A stretch of 38,448 nt of DNA, from positions 1 to 38,448 of the forward strand of contig JAALKR010000001.1 in assembly GCA_011087955.1 (NCBI GenBank), in the 5' to 3' direction. Of this stretch, positions 23,902 through 32,015 are shown piece after piece. The notes below the pieces were generated by a model. That model saw only the letters and a list, made by a program, of their open reading frames with translations. It was not told where the DNA came from and did not search any database. How positions within the stretch are numbered: the first letter of the stretch is position 1; every line of letters starts with the position of its first letter. Origin of the DNA: Oligoflexia bacterium. Lineage in GTDB: Bacteria > Bdellovibrionota > UBA1018 > CAIPTA01 > JAALKR01. A program made the translations under genes and the position numbers.

Positions 23902-24690
23902 ATGGCGCTTAGTGATACAGATATTAAAGCTTGGTCAGAAGCATTGAACTTAGCGGAGCAAAATGGAACCGCGATGAAACGAATCACAAAGACTATTCCT
24001 GACTTAGATATTCCTTCCTCCTACGATATCCAAGACAGACTGATTCGTTTGCGCTGTGATCGTGGTGAACAGATCGTCGGCTATAAAATGGGGCTTACGT
24101 CTAAGGCTAAGATGGAACAGATGGGTGTTAGTGACCCGATTATGGGCGTTCTGACAGATGCTATGAAGGTGGAAAGCAATGCAAACTATTCCCTCAAAAA
24201 TAAAATACACCCACGAATCGAACCAGAGATTGCCTTCCATATTAAATCAGAGCTGAAGGGTAACGTTGGTCGAGAAAAATTATTAGGAGCCTGCTCTTGG
24301 GCTAGTTTGGCTCTAGAGATCATCGATTCACGCTATAGGAATTTTGATTTCCGTCTACCAGACGTCCTAGCTGACAATTGCTCTTCCACTGGATTTGTGC
24401 TGGGTGAAGCAATTTCAAATATAGCTAGTTTGGCTTTAGACAACATTCAGTTGCAAATGACGTTTGATGATAAGGTCATGCAAGAGGGCTCAAGCTCTGC
24501 AATCCTGGGGCACCCATTAGATTCATTGGAGGCATTGGTATCTATGCTATCTGCTCGTGGAAAATCTTTGCCGGCAGATTCTATTGTATTGGCTGGAGCA
24601 GCAACTGCAGCCGTCACATTAGAAGCTGGGACTAAAGTGACTGTGAGCGGGACTGGGTTTAGTCCAGTAAACTTGAGTATCGTCAGCTAG
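23902..24690 (+). CDS. 4-oxalocrotonate decarboxylase
   Basis: This 262-residue protein is in the same family as the hydratase but shows decarboxylase-type features: GYKMGLTSKAKMEQMGV, HPRIEPEIAFHI, LALEIIDSRY and ADNCSSTGFVLG. The glutamate pair (EPE) and EIID supply the metal site. It removes CO2 from 4-oxalocrotonate, giving the hydratase substrate, and in known systems works in complex with the hydratase. The gap to the hydratase gene is two bases and a GGAG lies ahead of the ATG, so the two are co-translated. Confidence 0.85.
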   Translation: MALSDTDIKAWSEALNLAEQNGTAMKRITKTIPDLDIPSSYDIQDRLIRLRCDRGEQIVGYKMGLTSKAKMEQMGVSDPIMGVLTDAMKVESNANYSLKNKIHPRIEPEIAFHIKSELKGNVGREKLLGACSWASLALEIIDSRYRNFDFRLPDVLADNCSSTGFVLGEAISNIASLALDNIQLQMTFDDKVMQEGSSSAILGHPLDSLEALVSMLSARGKSLPADSIVLAGAATAAVTLEAGTKVTVSGTGFSPVNLSIVS

Positions 24691-24699
24691 ATTTAGATA

Positions 24700-25866
24700 A
24701 TGAATAATATGGTAAATAATAAACTGCAGTTTCCATTTTTCAATTGGCATCTTGAGATAAGTAGTAAATGCCGTCTTGCCTGCCCTCGCTGCCCACGCAC
24801 CGAAAAACGTGGGATGTATAAAGTAACCGAGTTGCCACTGGAGTTTATTCAAAAAAATTTTCCAGCAGATTTTTTACAACAGAATGTAAAGCGAATGCTC
24901 TTTTGTGGTGGACAGGGCGACCCTATCTACAATTCACAATTCCTTGAAATTGTTCAATACATTAAAAAATCCCACCCGAAAATAACCTTATGCATTATAA
25001 CCAATGGCTCACATAAGAACCAAAGCTTTTGGCAAGAACTGGGAGAAGCCTTAAATCATAATGACCAAATTTTTTTTAGCGTAGATGGTTGGGATAATGA
25101 ATCCAATCAACTTTATCGTAAATACTCTGACTTTGATTCAATCCTTCTTGGAATTCAAACTCTTCGTCCATTTCCAGTGCAAATCTCTTGGTCTACGATT
25201 GTATTTCGCTTTAACCAAGATCGACTCGTCCATATCGGCCGAATTGCAAAAGAAAATGGAGCTGACTATTTCAACATTAACTTATCAATGCTGTTTGGTT
25301 CAATGTACGAAAACTATATCGATTCCGAATTAGGATTTGACCCTCTAGAACCGGAATACTCTAAACTTGTATCTCCAATCGAGCGCCACAGAAAATATTC
25401 ATTTCGGCTAAATTCGGAACGGCAAGCTAGTGGGCTAGATGAGACCTTTCGAAAATTTTATGCACAAGCCAAAAAAAACTATAAGGACGCGGAAGTTCTT
25501 CCACTATGCATGGCCGGCAATCGCCCAATGTATATTGATGCAGAGGGATTTTTTTATCCCTGCTCTTGGGTGTCGCATCCATTTGGTGTGCGAAAAAGTA
25601 AGTTAAGACCCAATAAACAGATTCGTTGGAAAGAAAGCTATTGGAACGAACACAAACATCTCTTTGATTTAAAGTCTCGTTCACTCCCTGAAATCACATC
25701 GGATTCTATTTTTACTAAGCTCTATGAGTCTTGGTTTGATCGAGAAAAGCTCTTTGTTGAATGTGAATCGAAGTGCGCAAAAGACATTACAAGCTATGCT
25801 ACAGCGTACGCGAAGGCTTTTGACAACTTTAGCGATATTAAAATGTTTACTCAGAAGCCAAGCTGA
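24700..25866 (+). CDS. Radical SAM protein with SPASM-like C-terminus
   Basis: This 388-residue enzyme has the iron-sulfur motif CRLACPRC (CX3CX2C) near residues 24-31. FCGGQGDP and TNGS follow, typical of the SAM-binding barrel. Further cysteines occur in LCMAGNRPMY, FYPCSWVSH and CESKC, suggesting auxiliary clusters as in SPASM or twitch domains. The phrase MYIDAEGFFYPC is close to SPASM proteins that modify peptides. No precursor peptide is seen nearby. It begins 9 bases after the decarboxylase stop, so it may belong to the tryptophan locus by transcription. Substrate unknown. Confidence 0.78.
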   Translation: MNNMVNNKLQFPFFNWHLEISSKCRLACPRCPRTEKRGMYKVTELPLEFIQKNFPADFLQQNVKRMLFCGGQGDPIYNSQFLEIVQYIKKSHPKITLCIITNGSHKNQSFWQELGEALNHNDQIFFSVDGWDNESNQLYRKYSDFDSILLGIQTLRPFPVQISWSTIVFRFNQDRLVHIGRIAKENGADYFNINLSMLFGSMYENYIDSELGFDPLEPEYSKLVSPIERHRKYSFRLNSERQASGLDETFRKFYAQAKKNYKDAEVLPLCMAGNRPMYIDAEGFFYPCSWVSHPFGVRKSKLRPNKQIRWKESYWNEHKHLFDLKSRSLPEITSDSIFTKLYESWFDREKLFVECESKCAKDITSYATAYAKAFDNFSDIKMFTQKPS

Positions 25867-25888
25867 TGCGTTGATCAAGAAAAATTCA

Positions 25889-26464
25889 CTAGGGAGCCAC
25901 GTCTCTGCTAGAAAGCACCAGATCAGGTACCAATAATTGCGTAGGCTGAGTCGTCAGAAACTGAATCAGCTTCGCGTAATCTTGCATATCAACTCCATAT
26001 CCAGGCCAGCTAGGTTTAGCTCTAGATCTCTCAGAATCTAAAATTCCGGGTCGAATAATCGATACACGGAAGGTGCCAGGATGATTCTCGCACCACTTCG
26101 AACACTGTCGGCTATACGTATCAAGCGCTAGTTTTGCGGCAGTATATAGACGAATATGAGGCTTTAGAGAGTAGGTACTATAGGAGCCGGTACTAACAAT
26201 ATAGCCTTGGTGGTTCACTTTTTTCCATTTGGAAAATACTTCTTCCAGTAATTCTACCTGTGAAAACGGCTTGTTGGAGCATGCATGGTTAACGAAAACC
26301 TCAAACTCAAGGCTCAGTTCCGCAATGCGACTGCGAATGCCAGCATCCGTTATATCAAATCTATCACCGCGTCCGATTCCTCGGGCAGAATTACCGAAAG
26401 CTGCAAGCAAACTCTTCCCTGACCCGGAGGTCCCTCCAGTAATCAAATAGCGTGGGCTATTCAT
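25889..26464 (-). CDS. Short-chain dehydrogenase/reductase-like protein, short form
   Basis: From the ATG at 26464 the product is 191 residues, shorter than the usual 250. It has a dinucleotide-binding TGGTSGSG at residues 8-15, a variant NHAC in place of NNAG, the serine region IVSTGSYS and the catalytic pair Tyr-Thr-Ala-Ala-Lys (LYTAAKLALD). The acting motifs are thus kept. The longer frame up to 26590 lies inside the preceding gene, which it overlaps by 8 bases at the chosen start. Substrate unknown; the short substrate region suggests a special role. Confidence 0.7.
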   Translation of the reverse strand: MNSPRYLITGGTSGSGKSLLAAFGNSARGIGRGDRFDITDAGIRSRIAELSLEFEVFVNHACSNKPFSQVELLEEVFSKWKKVNHQGYIVSTGSYSTYSLKPHIRLYTAAKLALDTYSRQCSKWCENHPGTFRVSIIRPGILDSERSRAKPSWPGYGVDMQDYAKLIQFLTTQPTQLLVPDLVLSSRDVAP

Positions 26465-26687
26465 ATCGAACTTGGATCCGCTCATCGGGCTGGATAATTT
26501 GCAGTATCGTTTGAGCAATGGTCCGTTTGCGACTAGGGTAAGTGATTTTATGAATACTATAGGGTGCGCCGCCAACAAGGAGAACTTCAAGTTTCATTGA
26601 ACTATCCGCAACCTTCTCTATCTCACCTAGCAATAGTTCGATAGAGCTATAGCAATTCAAATCAATCTTAAGTCGCTTTTTGTGCAT
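26457..26687 (-). CDS. Small protein of unknown function coupled to the SDR gene
   Basis: This 76-residue product begins MHKKRLKIDLNCYSSIEL and ends IQVRYE. It has an alternating strand/helix look (KLEVLLVGGAP; TIAQTILQIIQ). Its stop overlaps the ATG of the SDR gene, an arrangement typical of coupled genes, and this supports its being real. No family is recognised. A purine-rich GGAAGG lies about 12 bases ahead of the start. Confidence 0.5.
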   Translation of the reverse strand: MHKKRLKIDLNCYSSIELLLGEIEKVADSSMKLEVLLVGGAPYSIHKITYPSRKRTIAQTILQIIQPDERIQVRYE

Positions 26688-26745
26688 GAGCTAACCGGCC
26701 TTCCTTGGCAGAATTAAGGAACTAACTACTCTCTCCACAAAGAAA

Positions 26746-28608
26746 CTATTTTTTTGTTCCTTCATCTGCTGAGTCTTGCATACCCTTGAGCTTGTCGCCA
26801 AGGAGGTCACCAAGAGTGTTCCCTTTTTTCTCCTTGTCGCCAACATACGTTTCAATGTCCGCCCGCTCCTCTGCTTCTGCAAATGCCTTAATAGAAAGCG
26901 AAATTTTACGCTCCCGTGGGTCGATCGACATGATCGCCACGTTCACTGTATCACCAACCTTAAGCTCATCGGAAACACGCCCTACGTTCTGATTCGAAAT
27001 CTCAGAGATATGAACCAGACCTTCTAGTCCTTCTTCGACTTCGACGAATGCACCGTAATCAGAGAGCTTCGATACTTTTCCAGATAGGGCTTGACCGATT
27101 TTATAACGATCCTTGATATTTTCCCATGGATCGCGTTCAAGCTGCTTCACACCGAGAGAAAATTTCTCTGTCTCTTTGTCGATAGAAAGTACAACTGCTT
27201 GTACCTTCTTGCCCTTTTCAAAAGCCTCTGAGGGATGCGTAACTTTCTTAGTCCAAGAAATATCGCTTACATGGATCAAGCCATCGATACCTTCACCGAT
27301 GTCAACGAACACACCGAAGTCTGTTACGTTCTTAACTTCGCCTTCAACCGTAGATCCGATTGGGAACTTCTGCTCAAGAACATCCCAAGGGTTAGCTTCT
27401 AGCTGCTTTAAACCGAGAGAGATACGACGGCTTTTCGTATCGATGTCGAGCACTTGACACTCAACTTCATCACCCACATTTAGTACCTTAGATGGGTGCT
27501 TCACGCGGTTTGTCCAGCTCATTTCACTTACGTGAATGAGACCTTCTACGCCGTCTTCAACCTCAACGAACGCACCATAATCCTTAATGGAAACTGTCTT
27601 ACCTTTGACCTTATCACCAACGTGATACACCTCAGGTACTCTCTCCCAGGGGTTCTCTTGAACTTGCTTCAAGCCCAGAGAGACACGTTCCTTCTCGCGA
27701 TCGTACTTAAGAATTTTAACCGTGACTTCATCGCCCACACCAAACAACTCTGACGGATGCTTAATACGTCCCCAGCTCATATCCGTTATATGGAGAAGTC
27801 CGTCCATACCGCCTAGATCAATGAAAGCGCCATAGTCTGTGATGTTCTTCACAAGACCTTGCACCACTTGACCTTCTTGCAATTGCTCAAGCGTTTCCTC
27901 ACGAAGCTTTTCCCGCTCCTTCAGAAGCAACGCCTTACGAGATAGAACGATATTGCCCCTTCTCTTATTGAACTTGATGATTTTGAAATTAAGCCTTTTT
28001 CCAATGAACTTGTCGAGGTTGCGAACTGGTCGAATATCGATTTGTGACCCAGGCAAGAATGCCTTCACGCCGATATCAACGGATAGTCCGCCTTTGACTT
28101 TCGCCACAACCACGCCGGAAATAACTTCGTCGGCTTCGCAGGCTGCTGCAATGGAATCCCAAGCCTTAACAATCTCCGCCTTGTCTTTGGAGAGTTGCAT
28201 ATGACCGTCTTCATTTTCTACTCTTTCAAGGTAGACCGAAACATCATCGCCGACTTGCGCGGAGATCCCCCCTTCTAGACTACGAAATTCACTGGCTGCG
28301 ACGTAACCTTCACTCTTGTAACCGATATCAACAGTTACGAAATCATCGCTAATCGCGACAATTTTTCCTTCCACAACAGAACCTTCTTGGAGGTCGACTG
28401 TTGCTGTAGTGCCATCCAGCATCGCTTCGAAATCCTCCCCTCCCATTGCGGAGCGAGTATTCTTGGCCTCCTCTTCATCCAAGCGATTTGCCTCTTCAAC
28501 ATCAATTGTCTCGAATTCTTCGAGCCACTTGTTCGCATTTACATTTTTTGCATCTTCTGTGTTTGTACTCATAGTAGGTGTCATACCGTCATTCGGATCC
28601 CCTTTCAT
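26746..28608 (-). CDS. rpsA: 30S ribosomal protein S1
   Basis: The 620-residue product has six S1 OB-fold repeats. The first two are divergent (VVEGKIVAISDDFVTVDIG; VISGVVVAKVKGGLSVDIG). The other four carry the classic DYGAF-type signature and HVSEMSW-like strands, as in proteobacterial S1. It brings mRNA to the ribosome. An acidic extension of about 75 residues precedes the first domain, longer than in E. coli, so the start could also be at 28572 (MSTNTED). No clear Shine-Dalgarno is seen, as is common for rpsA, which is autoregulated. It follows the LPS glycosyltransferase gene by 46 bases. Confidence 0.93.
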   Translation of the reverse strand: MKGDPNDGMTPTMSTNTEDAKNVNANKWLEEFETIDVEEANRLDEEEAKNTRSAMGGEDFEAMLDGTTATVDLQEGSVVEGKIVAISDDFVTVDIGYKSEGYVAASEFRSLEGGISAQVGDDVSVYLERVENEDGHMQLSKDKAEIVKAWDSIAAACEADEVISGVVVAKVKGGLSVDIGVKAFLPGSQIDIRPVRNLDKFIGKRLNFKIIKFNKRRGNIVLSRKALLLKEREKLREETLEQLQEGQVVQGLVKNITDYGAFIDLGGMDGLLHITDMSWGRIKHPSELFGVGDEVTVKILKYDREKERVSLGLKQVQENPWERVPEVYHVGDKVKGKTVSIKDYGAFVEVEDGVEGLIHVSEMSWTNRVKHPSKVLNVGDEVECQVLDIDTKSRRISLGLKQLEANPWDVLEQKFPIGSTVEGEVKNVTDFGVFVDIGEGIDGLIHVSDISWTKKVTHPSEAFEKGKKVQAVVLSIDKETEKFSLGVKQLERDPWENIKDRYKIGQALSGKVSKLSDYGAFVEVEEGLEGLVHISEISNQNVGRVSDELKVGDTVNVAIMSIDPRERKISLSIKAFAEAEERADIETYVGDKEKKGNTLGDLLGDKLKGMQDSADEGTKK

Positions 28609-28654
28609 ACAGGATAGGAGGGGTTAGATCATATAACTGAGCGAAATGCAAAAG

Positions 28655-29842
28655 CTAAGCATGGCGCCGACGAGAACAGCGCGCGTAGATATCAAGGGTG
28701 TTAAAAAGCCTTTGCTCCACTGAAAAGTTAGAGTGAACATAGGCCAACGCTTTCCCCGCCATTTTAGTCCGGTACTCGGTATTTCTATATAAATTTCTAA
28801 TTTTACGGGATAAATCAAAAGCATCTCCGGGCCTAAAAAGCTCTGCCCGCCCTCCTCTGGCCAATTCTGCTGCCGACCCGGCCTTGGAAAGAAGCGTAGG
28901 CACCCCCATGGCCATCGCCTCCAGCGCGACTAAGCCAAAAGCTTCTTCCTTACTCGGCATAATGAAAAGATTGAGGCTCGCCATTACTTCTGGGATTCTA
29001 GTCTCCGCTCCCACAATCGATACATTTTCAGAAAGATCAAGTTCGCGAACAGTCTCTTGGAGCGAGCTGATGTAAGTGCCGTTTAGACCAGGACTCTCGG
29101 CTCCCACCACCACAAGGTGTAGGTGTGCAATTTTTTCCTTCAGCTGCGCAATCGCCTTGACGACTAGGTCCTGACGCTTGGCCGGGTCTAAACGCCCAAC
29201 AACTCCAATGAGGAAAGATTTCTCACTAATCTGCCACTCCTTGCGCATTATGGTCTTATCAGTGATCTCAGGCTGAAAGGCCTTTAAATTAATGCCTAAA
29301 TTTACAATCCGTAGCTTCTTTTCTTTTACCGGAAAAGTTGTCGCCACATTTCTCCGCATTGCCTGAGACAGCATCAATATATAATCTACTCGACGATAAA
29401 TTAGACTATGATAAGGATCACGCTTGGAGTGATCATTTAAAATATGCCGCGAAAGAACTAGAGACACTTTGGACAATCCCGTTAAGGCCGGCACCACCGT
29501 TTGCAATAGCGAACTCTGATGCAAATGCACAATTGTCACATTACGCTCGTTAACTATCCGGCGAATCGTTCGAAAGAGCCGAAAATCAAGAACGCGCCTC
29601 AAAGGCGTATTATGTTCCACCAATCTAATGCCATCCGCTTCTTTTCGGCAGTGCTTATAGACTGGCGAATCGGATCGAGCCAAAAGCAGAACATCAATTC
29701 CGCTAGCCTGCAAAAGCTTAGCATCGTTTAAAGCTGTTTGTTCCAAACCTCCCCATGCGTCTGATATGACAACCATGAGCACAGAAAGCTCTCGCGGCAA
29801 TCGATCGATGAGATTGGAGATAGTTTCTGGGTTTACGGACAT
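28655..29842 (-). CDS. GT4-family glycosyltransferase, probably LPS core
   Basis: This 395-residue GT-B enzyme has an N-terminal acceptor domain (DAWGGLEQTALNDAKLL) and a C-terminal donor domain with VVGRLDPAKRQDL. The GT4 motif EEAFGLVALEAMAMGVP carries the E-x7-E pair for nucleotide-sugar binding, and GSAAEL follows. The length is typical. It overlaps the heptosyltransferase gene by ten bases and closes the lipid A/LPS run, so addition of a core sugar at the inner membrane is likely; the sugar is unknown. Confidence 0.82.
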   Translation of the reverse strand: MSVNPETISNLIDRLPRELSVLMVVISDAWGGLEQTALNDAKLLQASGIDVLLLARSDSPVYKHCRKEADGIRLVEHNTPLRRVLDFRLFRTIRRIVNERNVTIVHLHQSSLLQTVVPALTGLSKVSLVLSRHILNDHSKRDPYHSLIYRRVDYILMLSQAMRRNVATTFPVKEKKLRIVNLGINLKAFQPEITDKTIMRKEWQISEKSFLIGVVGRLDPAKRQDLVVKAIAQLKEKIAHLHLVVVGAESPGLNGTYISSLQETVRELDLSENVSIVGAETRIPEVMASLNLFIMPSKEEAFGLVALEAMAMGVPTLLSKAGSAAELARGGRAELFRPGDAFDLSRKIRNLYRNTEYRTKMAGKALAYVHSNFSVEQRLFNTLDIYARCSRRRHA

Positions 29843-30924
29843 AAAGTGGATTCCACTGTTCGTATCACATTCGCAACATCTACTTCTAACATACAGCGGA
29901 AATGACTCTTAGGACAATTCTTATGACCATGCAGCCCACATGGTCGGCAATCCAATCTGCGCTCTAGTATCGTCGTTTCAGCAGACTTGGCTAGGGGAAA
30001 AAATCCAAGTTCTTTCGTCGTAGGGCCAAATATTGCGATACAGGGTCGATCATAGGCGGTAGCTAAGTGCATCGGCGCGGAATCGTTACAAAGCACAAGC
30101 TTTGCATTAGAAATCAAGGCTCGCAGGCTCCCGATACTCGTCTTACCAATCATATTTTTAAGCCAGTTATCTCGATCGCCACTGACCTTAATTTCGATTG
30201 CGAGCAGTTTGGATAGCTCCTGGTTCACCAACTCATCTTCTTCACTTTGACCACCCACAAGTAAAACGTTCTGCCCTTGTTCATAGAGTTGGCGTGCTAC
30301 ATTTGCAAACCGCTCCGCAGGCCAGCGCTTAGTTGTCCATGCTGAACTAGGCGAAATAACTACGTAGGAGGTGTTGTGAAAATTCGGTAACACTTCCAAT
30401 GCCTCAGCAACGTCCTCTTCCTGCACTAAAAGTTCCGGATAAAGACCGGATCGATTGACCTGAATCGGGTCCATCTCGTTGCGCGACAACGCTGCCTGGA
30501 CTACGGATAGATTCTTTTCTGCCTCAAATACGGATGCATTGCGATCAACGGCGCCAGAAAAGAATAGGGAGAATGGAGCTTCTTTAAATCCATAAACCTC
30601 TCGTGCACCAGATAATAAGGCTAACAGAGAGCTTCGAGAGTAGCGATGTAAGCAAATGCACCAATCTGCCTGAAACTGCCTCAGCTCGCGGGATAATTTC
30701 CATAATCCAATTGGCCCTTTGTCCGTTCCACGCTTGTCAAAAATGACTAATTTAACACCCCATGGGTTGTGTTCATAGAGTTCCGTACCAATTGGGTTCA
30801 TTACCGCAAATAATTCTGCTTCTGGGAAGCGCGCTCGAAGCAAGCGAAAAAGAGAAGATAGCAAAATTAAATCACCGAGAAACGCGGTTTGAATAATGAG
30901 AATTTTCTTTGGTGCAGCTGTCAT
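29833..30924 (-). CDS. LPS heptosyltransferase, GT9 family (WaaF-like)
   Basis: This 363-residue GT9 enzyme has the N-terminal ILIIQTAFLGDLILLSSLFR, the donor-domain SPSSAWTTKRWPAERFA and LCNDSAPMHLATA, followed by IFGPTTKELGFFP. It also has a cysteine cluster (LDCRPCGLHGHKNCP) found in many WaaF-type proteins. It transfers ADP-heptose to the LPS inner core. Whether it adds heptose I or II cannot be told. The ribosome site AAGGTGGG lies before its ATG. Its 3' end overlaps the next glycosyltransferase gene. Confidence 0.85.
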   Translation of the reverse strand: MTAAPKKILIIQTAFLGDLILLSSLFRLLRARFPEAELFAVMNPIGTELYEHNPWGVKLVIFDKRGTDKGPIGLWKLSRELRQFQADWCICLHRYSRSSLLALLSGAREVYGFKEAPFSLFFSGAVDRNASVFEAEKNLSVVQAALSRNEMDPIQVNRSGLYPELLVQEEDVAEALEVLPNFHNTSYVVISPSSAWTTKRWPAERFANVARQLYEQGQNVLLVGGQSEEDELVNQELSKLLAIEIKVSGDRDNWLKNMIGKTSIGSLRALISNAKLVLCNDSAPMHLATAYDRPCIAIFGPTTKELGFFPLAKSAETTILERRLDCRPCGLHGHKNCPKSHFRCMLEVDVANVIRTVESTLCP

Positions 30925-30938
30925 TGACCCACCTTATG

Positions 30939-31997
30939 TTATTCCGGCGTCCCGTAGTTTAGCTCCTTTAAGTAGGCAATAACAGAGCCAATTTTTACTT
31001 TTGCATCAATTTTTAGAAATGCCTTATGCTTGTCATTAGAAATCCAAAAGAAGATATCGCCTTTTTTTTGTAAAATACCTTCAAAGTGCGTTTCCGGCTT
31101 CACCAAGAAAGCCTCGAATTCTCCCATATCTGTCTTAATTTTTTCTTTGCGTACAACTCTTGATTTTATAGTCCACGACTTACCATTGGAAACAATTGGG
31201 TAAGTATATTCCTCGCCAACCTCTAAATCCAAAGTACGTAAATAGAAGGCTGCGGTGATAGCATCCTGAGTATATTCATAAGTATCTTTGATGAATTGCT
31301 TCAGTTTAAAGCCTTTACGTGTATGAATCATCCGTTGATAGTAATGAACCTTGCGTTCTTCTTGGTCGTAAAGTTCGATAATTTCATGCTGTTGAAAGGT
31401 CTCATCTAATTTCATATGAAATTTATGAGAGAAAAGTCCCTGATAGTCCATAAACGAATCACCGGTATCGTTGACTCGATAAAATAATGAAAATACTGAA
31501 GTAGATTTTCCGTGTCCATGAATATGATAGACCTTGCGCCCCTTTATGTATTTGTAGGGTCGAACGTAAAGATCGAGAGTACCTGCTTCTACTCCAAAAT
31601 AGGTCAAAGAAAATTTATGGTGTTCGCCTGGATAAAATGGTCCCCTCCCTTTTCTTCGAGTAATGAGCTTTGACTTCCCCTTTGGGTTTGCTGCACGAGT
31701 CATTTCTTCGCGGCTCATCACTTTGGAGACTGGAGGAGAAGCCTTTGTTTTTGCTTCTTTGGTTTTTGCTTTTTTGGTTTTTACTTCTTTCGCATCTCTA
31801 GTAGCCTTCGACTCTTCTACAGAATCCGAAATAGAGTACTCAGCATCCATCTCCTCCGAAATTCCTATGGAGTCCTCCATCTTAACAGTGTCGACACCAG
31901 TACTAAAAAGTGCGCAGCCCGAAAATAGAATTAGCAGTAAAGGAGATAAGAAGAGTTTCAATAACTCTGATAGGTTCACCAACAACCGCTCATGCAT
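30939..31997 (-). CDS. DUF3108 lipoprotein
   Basis: This 352-residue protein has a lipoprotein signal: hydrophobic LLKLFLSPLLLILF followed by the lipobox FSGC, so Cys28 should be lipidated. A charged, low-complexity stretch rich in Lys, Thr and Ala (about residues 69-90) comes next. The rest fits the DUF3108 fold (HKFSLTYFGVEAGTLDLYV, VYHIHGHGKST, FHMKLDE). DUF3108 proteins are periplasmic or outer-membrane attached and often occur in LPS or envelope loci; their action is not settled. It lies between lpxL-like and heptosyltransferase genes. Confidence 0.8.
   Translation of the reverse strand: MHERLLVNLSELLKLFLSPLLLILFSGCALFSTGVDTVKMEDSIGISEEMDAEYSISDSVEESKATRDAKEVKTKKAKTKEAKTKASPPVSKVMSREEMTRAANPKGKSKLITRRKGRGPFYPGEHHKFSLTYFGVEAGTLDLYVRPYKYIKGRKVYHIHGHGKSTSVFSLFYRVNDTGDSFMDYQGLFSHKFHMKLDETFQQHEIIELYDQEERKVHYYQRMIHTRKGFKLKQFIKDTYEYTQDAITAAFYLRTLDLEVGEEYTYPIVSNGKSWTIKSRVVRKEKIKTDMGEFEAFLVKPETHFEGILQKKGDIFFWISNDKHKAFLKIDAKVKIGSVIAYLKELNYGTPE
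31748..31792 (-). repeat. Three 15-bp tandem repeats in the DUF3108 lipoprotein gene
   Basis: On the plus strand, units of TTTTTGCTTCTTTGG-like sequence recur with an exact period of 15 bases, encoding Lys-Thr-Lys-Glu-Ala-type pentapeptides on the minus strand. The stretch lies just after the lipid anchor and may be a length-variable linker. Confidence 0.7.
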
Positions 31998-32015
31998 GAT
32001 ACCTAAATAATAAGC

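Noticed and set aside
26429-26443. GTSGSGKS in the SDR protein resembles a P-loop.
   Set aside because: The context TGGTSGSG with downstream YTAAK fits a Rossmann dinucleotide site instead.
27113-27457. Long plus-strand frames across rpsA and similar frames opposite lpxB, lpxD and the tatD operon.
   Set aside because: They are mirror frames of highly conserved minus-strand genes, without ribosome sites or family features.
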